Shown here in pieces: positions 1 to 12,037 of a stretch of DNA of 64,000 nucleotides (within the stretch, counting starts at the first letter, position 1; each line of letters starts with the position of its first letter). The notes below the pieces were generated by a model. It saw only the letters and a list, made by a program, of their open reading frames with translations. It did no database searches and was not told where the DNA came from. Location: the NCBI GenBank assembly GCA_002189035.1, contig CM007990.1, positions 3,224,001 through 3,288,000 of the forward strand. Reading direction: 5' to 3'. This DNA is from Utricularia gibba (lineage: Eukaryota > Streptophyta > Magnoliopsida > Lamiales > Lentibulariaceae). A program made the position numbers and the translations under genes.

Positions 1-414
1 CTTGGCAACGTCTGTCTGCCGATATGTTTTCTTCTCTCACGAATTTGGTCTAGTTCCCTCTTCAGCTCTTCTTCCCTTTTTTCCAAGATTTCGTCGGCCG
101 CCCTTTCCCTATCCGTCCCGGGCTCATAGATGATCTTGTTGCCCCTCTTTCTTCGCAGTATCTCCTCCTCAGTTTCGGATTCGGTCTCCGTGTCCTGAGG
201 GTATTCTGGAATCATGGGTGGTTTTTCCGCTCGTCGTGCGCTCTCGGGTGTCCCCTCCTTGGCGTTGGAATTCAACCCCGCAGGTGCCTAAAAGTCGGAG
301 AGGATTTCCGTTAGAGGCCTTCAGTTGTTCCCTGCTGGTGATCATAAGACCGGGGTCTTGTATACCGGCACTTCCTTCGTGGACCGTGTTGGTGGCTATG
401 CTATTTTCCGCCAT
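1..414 (-). pseudogene. gag N-terminal region of a Tat-type Ty3/gypsy element, frameshifted
   Basis: The minus strand opens with an ATG near 414 and encodes a short acidic start followed by the motif GLMITSREQLKA. The same motif, in similar order, occurs in the second Tat-type element at 33512. After about 80 residues the frame ends. The homologous continuation (TETESETEEEILRRKRG) lies in another frame between about 225 and 1, so one frameshift separates the two parts. The rest of the gag-pol lies beyond the left edge of the window. In this lineage gag forms the cytoplasmic particle that packages element RNA. The assignment rests on the adjacent primer-binding site and on similarity to the element at 33 kb. 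Confidence 0.7.
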
Positions 415-468
415 GGTCGGTGTTTGGTGAGTGATTTCTGTGGATTTCTCAAGTGGGGCGATAGATCG

Positions 469-486
469 GCCCCACGGTGGGCGCCA
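469..486 (-). other. Primer-binding site of Tat-type gypsy element
   Basis: The minus strand reads TGGCGCCCACCGTGGGGC directly downstream of the LTR end at 490. This is the well-known primer-binding site form of the Tat/Ogre group of plant Ty3/gypsy elements. It fixes the orientation of the element as minus. Confidence 0.85.
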
Positions 487-489
487 AAA

Positions 490-1030
490 TGTTAAGAGCG
501 AAAATCGGTATGTTAGATTGAGCCGATTTTTGGGTTGCGGGTGGAATCGGAGATATCGTTTCTTTCCGTCGTTTTTTCGGATTGACCAGATGAAGTGAAA
601 ATGGGCGGGGATTTTTTTATGTGGAAACCACCGTGAGATGGAAAAACCACGGAGCTATCGGAGCTCGCCAGAGAAAGTTTTTTCTCGACCGAGATTTTTG
701 AAAAAGGTACAAGTTGGGAGGCTTAAGGTCGAACCCTTTCTCCGTAATGATTTCTTCTATTTATAGAAGAGCTCAATCTGATTTGACGTTTGTAGATATT
801 GGTTGCTTTCTGCATCTGCTATGCGATCTTGCTTTTCAGATATTGACTGCCTGTTATGCCGTAATTCGGCCGCTTTTCAGACTATATCATACGGCCATAG
901 CTGTCAGATTTCTGACAGATATCGGTCTGTTGACTGGCATTATCCCCTCAAAGTCTCTTTTGGCAGTTTTTTTAGAAGCCGGTTGCCTCCGACTGATTTA
1001 TCTCCCATTAGAATTGTATGTTTTTAGATA
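490..1030 (-). repeat. 5' LTR of Tat-type gypsy element
   Basis: The plus-strand edge begins with TGTTAAGAGCG next to the PBS at 469-486. The block can be followed by eye to about 1030 because it aligns with 32689-33240. That second copy ends in a different context, so the outer boundary is approximate. Short plus-strand open frames here (from 714 and 803) are chance frames in the LTR. Confidence 0.7.
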
Positions 1031-3545
1031 TTTTAAAATATAGTACTGTATCTTTTATTAAAATACCAATAATACATTATTTTTTATCTTTTTTTTAAAT
1101 ATCATATAAGAATGAAATGGTATTTTAATTATTACATTATTTATATTTATATTATTTAAAATAATTACACATGATTTTTATTAATATACGATATTGTTTT
1201 ATAACTTTGACGATTTCTATGCATTTGCAGAATTACTATCACACTCATGACCATCTTATTCTTTTTTTAAATCATATTATATAAATAATATTGATGAAAA
1301 ACATGTAATTAAATATATTAATTATTTCAAAAATTTGTAGATAAGTAAAAGAATCGTAACTTCCTACTTAAGATAAAAGTTGGTTCAAGTTGGGGTGACA
1401 TGACCCTACCCCAAAGGGCCTTGATTATTTGAAGCCTAGTTCAACAATCAATTAGGCAGGGTACAATCGTCTTTAAGGGCTTTGGACCTAGGGCCAAAAT
1501 GCACTAAGTATTTGGGTGTTTAACATATAGATATAAACTCGGTGTTTTCTAAAATCCTGCCAAGATAAAAAATATGAATTTTTATAAATTATGAAACTTT
1601 TAATTATTATACTAAAAATTATGTAAATCATAATAATAAAATTTAAGAAAATAAATATCATGTTGTTGATCTTCCTTTGCATTTTATACACGATTATTGA
1701 GAAATTGAAATTAGGATTATTTTATTCTTCTAGTATCAGTGTAGTTTTGACAAATAGGTCAACACCCATTCCGGTTAATGGGTTAAAGGCCTATAGCAAA
1801 TCAATATCTGATTCAAGTTTCATGAAGCTCGTAGAGTTTGAAGTGAATTATAATAGCAAATTAGCATATGAAATTACTATTTCATATCGATAAATATATT
1901 AACCTCAAAATGACGATAATTAATTTTTCAATTCATTCAATGCTATATGACTTTAGAAGCATGGAATAGTGATTGAAAGTTGATCATATGTATGATACCC
2001 ATTGTGATATTCATGAATATTTCCATCGAAGAAATTCTTTGGCATAACAGATTGAAAAAACATCTTGATAAAGGAAATATATTTTTCAAATGATTTACGT
2101 TTTTAAAATGATACTCTAAGTTCTCCTTAAATAGATTAAACAAAAAATGTTTGAAAATGAAGCATGCAAAATTTAAGATAACTATGATTGAAAATAAAAA
2201 ATACATAAATAAAAAAAAATATTTGAAGATAAAGAATGTAAAAATTAAAAAAAAAAATCTTTTAAGACAAAAAAATTAAAATAAAAGATAATGTTATTTT
2301 TATAATTTATTTAATTATATTATTTTTAATCCATATTATGTTTTTTTAAAAAATTGTATATTTGTTTCTAGAATAAAATGATAAAATAGAAAATAATCAT
2401 TTTGTTATATTTATTCGTGTTTATATAGTGCAAAATGTATGACAGAATGTTTATTAACAAAAGTTTTTTTATTTATATTTATATGTAAAAGAGAATAGAA
2501 AAATTATATAAAAAATAAACTTTTTAAGTTAAAAGACATTCATTTTTATAAAGAAACTCACACCGTGATCAATTTTATTATATAAAACTAAGACAGTGGC
2601 CATTTATCTAAAAAACCCATGTTTTTAGAGGATAGAAGCATGGTGAGAGAATAATTGGTTGATGTTACACATCCTAAAATAACCCTTTGAGTTTTGTGGT
2701 GCATGATTTTCAGTGTTTGATTTATAGTGCATCCTTTTGTATAGAATCAAAGAGCATTCACAATTAAAGTGACTATTATTATACAGATATTAAAATCCTA
2801 CAAATAACAAGTATTTATGGATATGAAGAATCACATAAATTATGAAGAATTTGAGATCATAATAATGAAGAATACAAGCATCTTAAAATGCATGCCCTTT
2901 TACACTCATGAATCATCGATTCTACACATGGCATTATGAAGACTCTTAGAATCGGCTCCCACCCTGTAATTATGTAGATGAAGTTCATGTTCTTCAAATG
3001 AATACCCTTACGTGTCTTTTACTTTGATTTGCCATCTCCCAAAGAATTGTGTAAATCAACGAAATGGAACACAACATGAAGACGATTGAAATTGAAACTA
3101 AAAAGTGCAATTGATCACTACAATATCATGCTAATTGAAAGTTTAAAAATGCAATTAAAATCGAAGCATTAAATCAAATCTACAATACTGGAAAAAATTG
3201 GAATCTAACTAGCGAATTTGATGGTGTGGGCTACGAGGTGATCATGAAGATTGAGTGCAATTGAAGTAAAAGGACATTGTATGTATCGATTGCCAAAAGT
3301 TAAGCATTCGAGTACATGACTTATTGTGGTGAATTAAAATTCTTAAGAACATTGCAACTTTTTCTGTCAGTTGGAAAAATTTACGAACCACAGAGTATGT
3401 CTCCCTTGTGTATCGATGGGCTCCCTTGTTACTATCAGTCAACAGTCGGTAAAATTTGAATAACTCCCAATACTATAGCAATGTCTCCCGTCTTACTAAT
3501 GAATCTATCACAAAAGAAAAACTCTTGTAAATTCTTGAAAATTTA
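1031..3545. other. AT-rich intergenic DNA, no gene recognised
   Basis: Mostly A and T with many homopolymer runs. The open frames present are short, low in complexity and resemble no family I know. The right end (about 3546-3550) is the target site of the copia element that follows. Confidence 0.6.
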
Positions 3546-3550
3546 CAACA

Positions 3551-3745
3551 TGTAAGAATAGAATAATGATAGAGGACTACGGCAAAAAAGATTGTCTTTT
3601 TCATTGATAAACACAGGTATATATACAAGTGTATCTATGTAAGTAGAGGAAGTTGAGTAAATCTCTCCACATGATTCTAACTACTATAATCACACATTTT
3701 ATATATGATGAGAATATTATATCTAATAAAGAATGTAATTCCACA
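3551..3745 (-). repeat. 3' LTR of copia element 1
   Basis: Starts TGTAAGAATAG and ends ATTCCACA on the plus strand, so it reads TGTGGAAT...CTTACA in element orientation. It has the same length as the partner at 9376-9570. Confidence 0.9.
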
Positions 3746-3755
3746 CCCCCCCCCC
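3746..3755 (-). other. Polypurine tract of copia element 1
   Basis: Ten C residues on the plus strand give a ten-G run on the element strand, directly abutting the 3' LTR. This is the usual place for the plus-strand primer of reverse transcription. Confidence 0.75.
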
Positions 3756-3759
3756 ACAG

Positions 3760-4399
3760 TGCTATCTAGGAGCACCTTGTGAATTTCCTTGCCAATCTTT
3801 GACTTGTAGTTGGCGCAAGAAATGTCATGAATTGGGGACCCAGTAGAGCCTTCGTGAAGATATCAGTCAGCTGAATCTTAGATGGGATATGCTTGGGAAC
3901 AAGAAAACCCTTGACGAAAAACTCCCGTACTACATGACAATCAATATCAAGATGCTTTGTCCTTTCATGAAAGACAGGATTTCTGGTGACAATGGATTAC
4001 TGCTTTGTTATCACACATGAGTGGAATAGGACTAGGGAATGTCTATCGCATGTCCTTCAGAAGATTGTCTATCCACTCAAGTTCCAAAGTGGTGACCGCC
4101 ATACTTCTGTACTCTGCCTCAGTAGTGCTACGAGACACTGTAGTCTGCCTCTTCGATTGCCAAGAGATGAGCTGTCCACCAAATAACATACAATACCCCG
4201 TCAGGGATTGACGTGTATTAGGGCAGGTGGCCCAATCCGCATCGCAATAAGCAATGAGAGCTGGTGCTGGTGTAGCATAAGCAGACCGAGTGATTGGGTC
4301 TGCTTCAGAAGCCGCACCACATGAAGCCTGGCAGCCCAATGGATCTATTGTGGAGATTGCATGAATTGACTGAGGAGATGAGTGGCAAAGCCACATCAA
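3760..4399 (-). pseudogene. copia RNase H domain, frameshifted from RT
   Basis: The frame carries the copia RNase H signature YCDADWATC, then the SWQSKRQTTVSRSTTEAEY block and an LEWIDNLL segment. Further downstream in another frame come HERTKHLDIDCHVVRE and an ADIFTK-like block (LTDIFTKALL), which is how copia pol usually ends. RNase H removes the RNA strand of the RNA-DNA hybrid during reverse transcription. The frame overlaps the reverse transcriptase frame at 4305-4399, so a frameshift lies there. A second shift lies near 4040. Confidence 0.88.
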
Positions 4400-5417
4400 G
4401 CTGTGTGTATCTCAGATAAAGCAGGAGGCCAACGAGCCGTCGATATATAGACAGATCAGCAAGCAGTGGAGAATCGTCATCAGCCAATTTAGTATCAAAG
4501 GGTAAAGGAGCTGAGACCCGGCCATCATCTCGGAGATCAACATCTTGAATGACGTCTTGTATGAACTTTCTTTGATTGATGAACAGTCCTCGAGAGTCTC
4601 TGTAGATTTCAAGCCCAAGAAAATACCGAGCTTCCCCTAAAACCTTAATCGTGAACTTATCATCCAGAAACTTCATGAGGGAGCTGATATGCTCATAAGA
4701 GGACCCAGTGGCGATGATGTCGTCAATATAGACCAGCAAGAATGTCAAGTGACCATCATGATCTGCAGTAAATAAGCATGGATCATGCATAAAAGCAATA
4801 AAGCCAAAGGAGCATAGGGAGTCGGTTAACTCAATTTTCCACAATCGAGAGGCTTGTTTGAGGCCATATAGAGACTTTCGCAGTCGACATAATTGCCTAG
4901 CTCCGAAAGAGGGGCATCCAAGAGGAACCTGCATGTAAACTTCTTCTTGAAGGGAGCCATGGAGAAAGGCATTGTTAACATCTAGCTGATAAATGGGCCA
5001 TTTGTGTTGAGATGCAACTGCATGGAAAACATGAACAGTGGTAATCTTAGCTACTGGGGAGAAGACCTCTGTATAGTCGACCCCTTCTATCTCGGTAAAA
5101 CCTTTCGCCACCAGCCTGGCCTTATACTTGTTGATCGATCTATCAGGGTGGAGCTTGATCTTATAGACCCAACAATAACCTACAGCCTTCTTCCCCTTGA
5201 GTAATTTGGAGAAGTCCCAAGTATGGTTGCAACTAGGCTCGTGGTGGCTAGAAATGGTGGCAAGAAAAGTCTGGTGAGTCTGTGACGGCATAGTGTCTGG
5301 CTCACACAAGTAATCACTAAGATAGCCCCGTGGCCTACGAACCCGATCAAATCGTCGTGGCACGTGTGCAATTTCAGGGGAAATGATGACCGGTGAAGGA
5401 GTGGTGTCCGCAGCCAT
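4305..5417 (-). pseudogene. copia reverse transcriptase domain
   Basis: A 370-residue open frame covers the whole RT core. Visible blocks are KYKARLVAKGF, DYTEVFSPVAK, QLDVNNAFLHGSL (first catalytic Asp), SLYGLKQASRLW and YIDDIIATGS (catalytic DD pair). The domain is complete, but it is cut from integrase by a stop and frameshift near 5420-5490 and from RNase H near 4310. It makes cDNA from element RNA in the particle. The catalytic residues are present; the polyprotein is not intact. Confidence 0.93.
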
Positions 5418-5486
5418 CGGTTCGTCCCCCGTTGGTGGCGAAGGGGCAATATTTGGCGGCTCGATGGGCGCACCCCGAACAATAGG

Positions 5487-6553
5487 TTATGCAATCGGCA
5501 CCTCAGGCATGGGATCTCGAAACAAATAAGTATCTTGGACGGATGCTCTATTGGAGCTATTGAAAGAACCAGAGAAAGGAAAAGTCTGCTCGTAAGAAAT
5601 CACATCTTGAGATTCGAAGGATTGCCATGTCTCAAGATTGTAGAGGCGATAATTTCCTGGGGTAAGAGTGTATCCAAGAAAGACGGATCGTATAGCCCGT
5701 GGTCCAAACTTATCCTTGCCTTTAACAGTATTAGTGGCATAGGCTAGACACCCAAAAATTCTGAGGTGATCGTACTTGGGAGACTCTCCAAAGAGGACCT
5801 CATGAGGCGTTTTCCAGTTCAGTAATGGGGTGGGAAGATGGTTGATTAGGTAGGCAGCAGTCAACACAGCATCTCCCCAGAAAGGCCGTGGTAGAGAAGA
5901 GTGCTCAAGCATAGAGCGAGATAAATCCAGAAGATGACGGTGCTTTTGTTCCACACGCTCATTCTGCTAAGGCATCCTGGCACAACAAGGGCCATGCAGA
6001 ATTCCTCGAGAAGCAAATAAAACTCCACAGGTGGCATTAATAAATTCCGTCCCGTTATCAAATCGAATGTGCTTAGTGTGGACGCCAAACTGAGTGTGTA
6101 CCATATTCAGAAAATTGGTGAGCACAGTGAGAACCACCATTTTGGAGTCCAACAGATGAATCCAAACAGCCCGAGATCGATCATCCACAGTCGTCATAAA
6201 ATAGGAAGCTGAAGTTTGACTTTTCTTTGCATATGGGCCCGAAAGGTAAATGTGAATTAGATCAAAAATACCCTTTGCTCTACTATGATTCCACTGAAAG
6301 GGTGTACGGTGTTTCCAATGTGACAAGCATCGCAATATTTATCATGTGACAAGTTACTCAAACCAGGAATTTTTTTTAAAACTAGAAAAGATGCATGGCC
6401 AGAACGTAAATGCCAAAAATTCAAGGCAATAACATCACAAAGAAACGAGAATTTATTCTCTCCATGTCGACGTCCAAACCTAACGAGACTGGAACATGGA
6501 CTCAAAGCAAATAGGTAATAAAGACCACCTCGAACGAAACCAGTGGCCACCAC
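5487..6553 (-). pseudogene. copia integrase region in three frames
   Basis: The pre-integrase zinc segment (LRSGHASF, then CDACHIG) lies at 6257-6553. The catalytic core lies at 5967-6335 and includes VDDRSRAVWIHLL and RFDNGTEF (second Asp). The C-terminal part (MEQKHRHLLDLSRSML, PFWGDAVLTAAYLINHLP, FGCLAYA) lies at 5487-5954. The usual first catalytic Asp (family form LIHVDLWGPY) reads LIHIYLSGPY, so that residue appears lost to Tyr. Frameshifts separate the three pieces. Integrase would join the cDNA to the host chromosome. Confidence 0.9.
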
Positions 6554-6660
6554 CTGATTACGTTGCCGGTCCTACAGAACACAGGTATCCTCATCAAAAA
6601 TAGCTCGGAGATTAAATTTCCGGCAAATTTGATAATAGAGATAAGATTAAATCCAAAATT

Positions 6661-7224
6661 TTAAACCCAAAGCACATCAATCAGAGTAAGACCCGGTTTG
6701 AGATCATAATTGCCACAATGAGATACCTGAAGTTTCATCTGATTAGGTAAAGAAACCTGTAGTGAGGGAGCTGCACTGACTTTCTGTTGCAAGATAGTGT
6801 CTGGAGAACACATATGTGCTGTAGCACTTGTATCTAAGATCCATTGGGACTTGTGAGTAGTGTAGAAATTCATACCTGCAAAATGCTCAGAATTAGGAGC
6901 AGTAGGTGGGGCAGTGGCTGGAGAAGCCTCCCCAGAGGTCGATTGAGAGGCAGCGCTGGTGGTATGGTGGCTCTGATATAGGGTCCAGAGCTTATCAATG
7001 AAATTCCCAAAACTACCGGAAAAATTGATAGAGGTTGGAGGATTTTGTACACCGTCAACGGGTGTCCCTACAAAAACAGCATTAACAGCTGCTTTTCTTT
7101 CATACTCTTGGTGGCTCTTAAGTTGAAACAGCGCTCCTGGATACGCCCAACTTTTTGACAATATAAACACACCAGTCTGTCGCCAGTTTTTTTTTCCCAC
7201 TAGTGGATTTGGAAGGAGTAGCAA
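6661..7224 (-). pseudogene. copia gag C-terminus and protease region
   Basis: The frame ends with the protease block WILDTSATAHMC. In the copia family the active site is normally D-T/S-G, so the Gly appears changed to Ser here and the enzyme is probably dead. Upstream is a Ser/Thr/Pro-rich linker. A remnant of the zinc knuckle (CVYCQK-like, reading into 7150-7190) lies at the start in another frame. Confidence 0.82.
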
Positions 7225-7260
7225 TGGTCCTGGCAGCTAGAACAACAGCAGAATCACCAC

Positions 7261-7965
7261 TCATCGTATACATGACAGCCGGAGCAGTGAGTTCTCGATG
7301 GCGCTAGGCGGAGAGAACTTGTCGATATGCCTCTTCGACAGTTGGTGTGGCCGTTGGGTTGCAATTTGATCACACAGACCACTGAAGGAATCATGCAAAC
7401 CGAGAAGAAATTGTTGCAGCCGGTCAGTATCATCATGGTGACGGAGTGCCACGGCAACATCATCAGAAACATTGGGCAATGGAATGAGAGCCTCAAGTTG
7501 ATCCCATAAAGCCTTTAGACGAGCATAGTAGGCAACCACCGAGTCAGACCCCTGTTTTGTCATCAAAAGTTGGCTCCAGAGGTGATAAACCTGTGGTTCG
7601 ACACTATGACCGTATCGTTGTTCCACTTCGATCCACAATTGCTGAGTAGTCATTGAATAGACAAGGGCTTTAGAAATCTCCTTAATCATCGAATTGAGGA
7701 GATGATTCATGACTTGAAAGTCAAGGTGCTGTCAGTTTCCAAAATCTGACAGGGCCTTCTCATAGGCAACAACATCAGCACCCACAGACACCATGGGAGG
7801 AGGAAGCACGAACGGTGCATTGATGGTGCCATCAACGTGGTGGAAGAGGGAGCGACCACCTAAAGCTATCCTCATTGCACGCACCCACGACGCATAATTC
7901 TTGCCATCGAGAGGATTGACAACACTAGGAGTCGTAGAGGAAGAATCATTCATCGTATCAAACAC
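7261..7965 (-). pseudogene. copia gag, split by a frameshift
   Basis: 7732-7965 holds the N-terminal part with the typical LDGKNYASWVRAMRIAL block. 7261-7710 continues with LWIEVEQRYG, the UBN2-like segment QGSDSVVAYYARLKALWDQL and FLLGLHDSFSGL. The ATG at 7965 is only about 25 bases from the PBS half at 7988. A stop or frameshift near 7710-7735 divides the gene. Gag forms the particle. Confidence 0.9.
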
Positions 7966-7987
7966 AATTTGCAGAGGAGGACCAGAT

Positions 7988-8000
7988 TATGCTGTGATAC
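7988..8000 (-). other. Interrupted copia primer-binding site (inner half)
   Basis: Joining the minus strand across the solo LTR (9375-9369, then 7995 onward) gives TGGTATCACAGC. This matches the tRNA-iMet PBS of copia elements (TGGTATCAGAGC) with one change. The solo LTR's duplicated target GATAC is part of this site, so the PBS is now split between 9369-9375 and 7988-8000. Confidence 0.85.
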
Positions 8001-9368
8001 TGATAAACGGGAATTTTCCTAATATCGTTGCAAATAAAAATAGAAAATCCGTATCAAATAAATTTATAATCCCTAATTTACACAAAATACAAATTTAGAA
8101 AACTTGTATAGTGGATATCGGAGTCGATCACAAGGAGATGGTGTTTGTCAAGTGTTTTAGTAAGTACATAATTCGGGATAACAGTGGGAAACAAGTTCAG
8201 TAAACAAGGTAGGTAAGCAATGTCAGGTTTCTACGCTAAGGTAATAGGTATTGGTTTTGACTCAGACTAATACGAGGACGCCTTAAGGGTCTGCGGGTGG
8301 TGTTATGCTAAGCTTCCTAACTCAATTTATTATCTTCCTACACTCACAACTTCAAATAACCTAAGTCTACCCAGGTCATTCATCATATTTTTGGCATAAG
8401 TTAGTCCCCAATGTCATAACCCACATTGCAATTAGGTCTACCCGCATGCAAGACATATAGAACTAGGTCTACTTGGTTCTACTGGTTCTACCCTAGACTA
8501 ACACCGACTGCTCTTGTCTTCGTTTGTTGGTCTACCTCTAAACCAAACATCTAAGTTGTGAAACTACTTACTTCCCTCCTTAGGTCTACCCATGGTTTGT
8601 TAGAAACAAGAGTTAAGGAATACACATAAATTTCATCATCAAACCTAAGCACACACCACACCACTTCATCTTAAGGCATCCCTAAGACTCTAGTTTCTCA
8701 TGCTTAGGAAATAAAACACGATTTCATTCATATAAGTTTGCCAAAATGGCAGAAACATTGTAAACAAGTAAAACGCAAAAACTTGAAATGTTCAGAAAAC
8801 AGAAAGTAATTAAGGATTGTTTTTCCGCCCGTTAGCTATTGTTCACAGCCAGGAACAGTAGCGCTGAACTGGACTCCGGTGCTACTCTTGGTGATGAAGG
8901 CCTTTCTTCCCCCTTCTGGTTTGTGTTTTTCCCGTTGGGGAATAAGACCCCTTGCCCCCCTGCTATCTTTTTTCTTTGAATTCATTTCCTTTTCATTTGT
9001 TTCACTCCATTGCACTGTTTCTGTCTGCCAGTACTATTCCTGACCGCCAGTACTGCTCCTAGCCTGAACTTGTAGACTGCGGTGGCAGCAGAACAATGCT
9101 CTTTGCCCTTCTCCGGATTTTGCGCTCTTTTTCGCTTGTTTTACACGCTTGCAAGTCTGATTTTCGGCTCATCTCCCTGCTGAACTTACTGAGACATCAG
9201 TAACAAGAGTTGTGGACTAAATCAAAGGATTTAGTCCACTTTTCAACATAATCACATAGGATTAACATAAACACCACTAAATCATGAAAAATCACATTTA
9301 TTTAACCTAAATCATAATAAAATATAACCATTTTGTATTTTGAAATTTAGGAAAAATGTGTGTCATCA
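8001..9368 (-). repeat. Solo LTR of Athila-type gypsy family (copy A)
   Basis: Starts TGATAAACGG and ends GTGTGTCATCA, with a perfect 5-bp duplication GATAC at 7996-8000 and 9369-9373. At 1368 bp it is close in length to copy F (57077-58478), which is followed by a genuine PBS and gag, so the family identity comes from F. No internal gypsy sequence is present, so it is a solo LTR left by LTR-LTR recombination. It interrupts copia element 1 and is therefore younger. Confidence 0.92.
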
Positions 9369-9375
9369 GATACCA

Positions 9376-9570
9376 TGTGAGAATAGAAGAACGACAGAGG
9401 ACTGTGGTAAAAAGGATCTCCTTTTTCATTGATAAACACAAGTATATGTACAAGTGTATTTGTGTAAGTGGAAGAAGTTGAGTAAATCTCTCCACATGAT
9501 TCTAACTACTATAATCACATATTTTATATATGGTGAGAATATTATATCTAATAAAGAATATAATTCCACA
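9376..9570 (-). repeat. 5' LTR of copia element 1
   Basis: Starts TGTGAGAATAG and ends ATTCCACA on the plus strand, matching 3551-3745. It is flanked on the right by the target copy CAACA (9571-9575). Confidence 0.92.
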
Positions 9571-9635
9571 CAACATAAGAAAAACAATTCTGAAGATTGA
9601 ATATCCAAATTTTCCTAAAAATACTGTTTGGAATC

Positions 9636-11093
9636 TGTTAGTGTATGTTTTCTAGAGACAATTAACTCATTGGAAAATCTTATCTTTTGATATTTACTCT
9701 TAATTGTGATCAAATTTATATCATTCATAAAATCCTCTACTTGATCTATGTGCTATAGAAATTATGATGAGATCATAATGTGAGATTCTTCAAGTACTTA
9801 TGCTCAAGTTAAGAAACTCCCTAGCTAGAGTATTTGTGAAATGAAGATATTACAAATATGGATAAGTTGGCACACATTGGGTTCCCAAAACTTTTTAGGC
9901 AATGATTCTCACAATTGATGTAATGAGATTACTAGAACCTATGTGTAAGTGTCAATTAGAGAATCGATTCACTGGATAACTCATCTTGGAGATGCTACTT
10001 TGGGAATCTAACTAAGTATCAGTTGAAAGATCTCGAATATAACAGCCGTGCAAGTAAGCTTAGACTTGATGTCAACAAAGTTATCTTGATCTTAAGCTCA
10101 CATTTTCGCTCATTACTAATGAGAGCCTAACCATGGCTTGCCTAGTATGGATGAGTAGGGATGTGACTCCTGAAGGTTGGAGATAGTTGATTGATCAATA
10201 AAGGATTCATCACTCATGTTAGCTATGAGATCATATCTCAAGTAATTGTATCAGAGCCTAACAATAAGTCCTGGGTCCAGGGTAATGACACTCGAATTGT
10301 TTGAGTAGGTCATTGAGTGTTAGTGCTTGAATGCAATTATAAGTTCGATACATCAGAAAGACACACACCCATGTTCTGGTATCGAATGAGATATAAGCAT
10401 GATGAAAGCTTTTCATTGTATGGTGGCTGGTCATGTAAAGGTTCAATTAGTTCACCTAATTCTTATTGCATCTTGAAGATCATGATATATTGCTAGACAT
10501 CACTCATGATCAATAATGATGGATTTGATTAATTAAGAGTTAATTAATAAATCCATTATTATGGCCTTGATTGAAGAAGCCTATAGGGTCACACACAATA
10601 GTGGAGTCACTCAACGATATAAAATAGAATGACACTCAGAATTAAATTAAATTGAGAGTTATTTTGAAATTAATATTGATTAAACTCAAAATAAAAGATC
10701 TTATATAGATAAGATTTGGAACATATACATATCTCCACAAGATAAGATTTTTACGGAGATTTGATTTGATATGTTATCAAATATCTATAAAAAAAGATTT
10801 AGATCTACAGATCTTCCACATCTTCGTTCTCTTTGAGATTGATCCGCAAGGAGTGGATTTTCTCTACTAGCATTCTACTGCCTTGAGAAGGTTATTGACG
10901 GAGTGCTCCACGTGTGGATACCATAGAGGCCGTCTACTATTGGTGGTTGGTGAACAACGGATTGCATTGAAAGGTACTTTCAACATCTCTTTATCTAACG
11001 TATACTGTATTCCAAGATCCGCGTTTGGGGTTTCTCTAAAATTTTTAAATTCTGCTGCTTTTATGACATACAATGTCTATGAAAAACCCAACA
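9636..11093 (+). repeat. Solo LTR, TGTTRG family (copy 1)
   Basis: Begins TGTTAGTGTATG and ends CCCAACA (1458 bp). It is flanked by GAATC (9631-9635) and TAATC (11094-11098), a 5-bp duplication with one change. It aligns along most of its length with 31297-32688, 53138-54628 and the reverse of 46675-48706. No coding internal region or PBS adjoins it. LTR length, TG...CA ends and 5-bp duplication fit an LTR retrotransposon, probably copia; the lineage is not proven because no internal copy is in the window. Confidence 0.82.
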
Positions 11094-11098
11094 TAATC

Positions 11099-12032
11099 TT
11101 GTCCGAATGCCAAAAAAATAAAATCAGAATTCTCTAGAACTTGTAGAGAAAGAGTGAGTATTTGAATCGAAAACTTCACTTGTATTTTGCGATTTACAAA
11201 GCTGCAATTTCCCATGCAAGTGCAAAAATAGGTATTTTTGTGGTTGAATATAAAACCGAAGAGTATAATTGCATTAAAAATATATATTATGAATATGTGT
11301 TATTTTTGTAAATCTAACACAAAAAGCAACTCAACAACAAATGGGTTTTGTTCAACTAAAATTGGGTAAACCAATGATATATCTTTAAGCAAAATATTTG
11401 TAATATTTATAGTTGTTACTATTTTTATGGAAATGACGTGCAATAGACTATAATTCACTTTATTCTATTTATAGTTTACACAATAATCTTGAACTACTAG
11501 CATCCAGCCTCATTTGAAAATGAAGGTTTGGGCAGGGAGAATCCTGATAGATGCTTCCATAAGAAGGGAGCTTGGATACAATCAAAACTCAGTAGGGATG
11601 TGCTCAAGAACAATCTCTCACATGCCAATAACTGATGCAATAGTAACCCGAGAAATGCACCTATGGGAAATAAAGATTAGAAGGAGCTAGGTTCACTGCC
11701 TAGGAAGCAAGAATCAACCAATACTTGGGTATGGAGGACTGAGGAGGAGGAGGGAGAGAATCTGACTTCTACACAAAAAAGTAAAGGACCTCAAACCTAT
11801 GAATAGCCCAATGATCATGTTAATCAAGCCTTTAGGTATTAGCATGTGGACCTCTCTATAAATGCATCCCTTGCTAGGCAACATGAAGAGGGAAAGGGTG
11901 TGAATAGCAATTAGGAAAGAAGCTTTGATGCCCCTCAAAGGCAAGAACTTGTATAGAGCATAGTAGAACTTGAGCACCAAGACAAGATGCATTGAGTGCT
12001 TACAAGACGGCAGGGGAACTTTTCCACAACAA
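11099..12032 (-). pseudogene. Possible remnant of a host gene, left part
   Basis: The minus strand from about 12032 down to 11714 has codon-like text, for example VLVLKFYYALYKFLPLRG and a hydrophobic stretch. It is continuous with the minus-strand text at 17458-17700 once copia element 2 is removed. I do not recognise the family. Frames are broken and there is no start or stop model. 11099-11500 is AT-rich with nothing recognised. Confidence 0.3.
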
Positions 12033-12037
12033 TAAAG

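Larger units (their letters stand above)
3551..9570 (-). mobile_element. Ty1/copia retrotransposon 1, full length but inactive, with nested solo LTR
   Basis: Two direct LTRs of 195 bp (3551-3745 and 9376-9570) bound the element. A perfect 5-bp target duplication CAACA lies at 3546-3550 and 9571-9575. Inside, on the minus strand, come a tRNA-iMet-type PBS, gag, zinc knuckle and protease, integrase, reverse transcriptase, RNase H and a G-run polypurine tract, which is the copia order. By hand count the LTRs differ at about 20 of 195 positions, nearly all transitions, so the insertion is old. Several frameshifts break gag-pol. A solo LTR of another family (8001-9368) interrupts the PBS. Without that insert the element is about 4.65 kb. 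Confidence 0.93.

Noticed and set aside
9110-9200. Possible tRNA or small RNA gene in less AT-rich patches of the LTRs
   Set aside because: No cloverleaf or internal promoter boxes seen, and the patch is part of the LTR in every copy.
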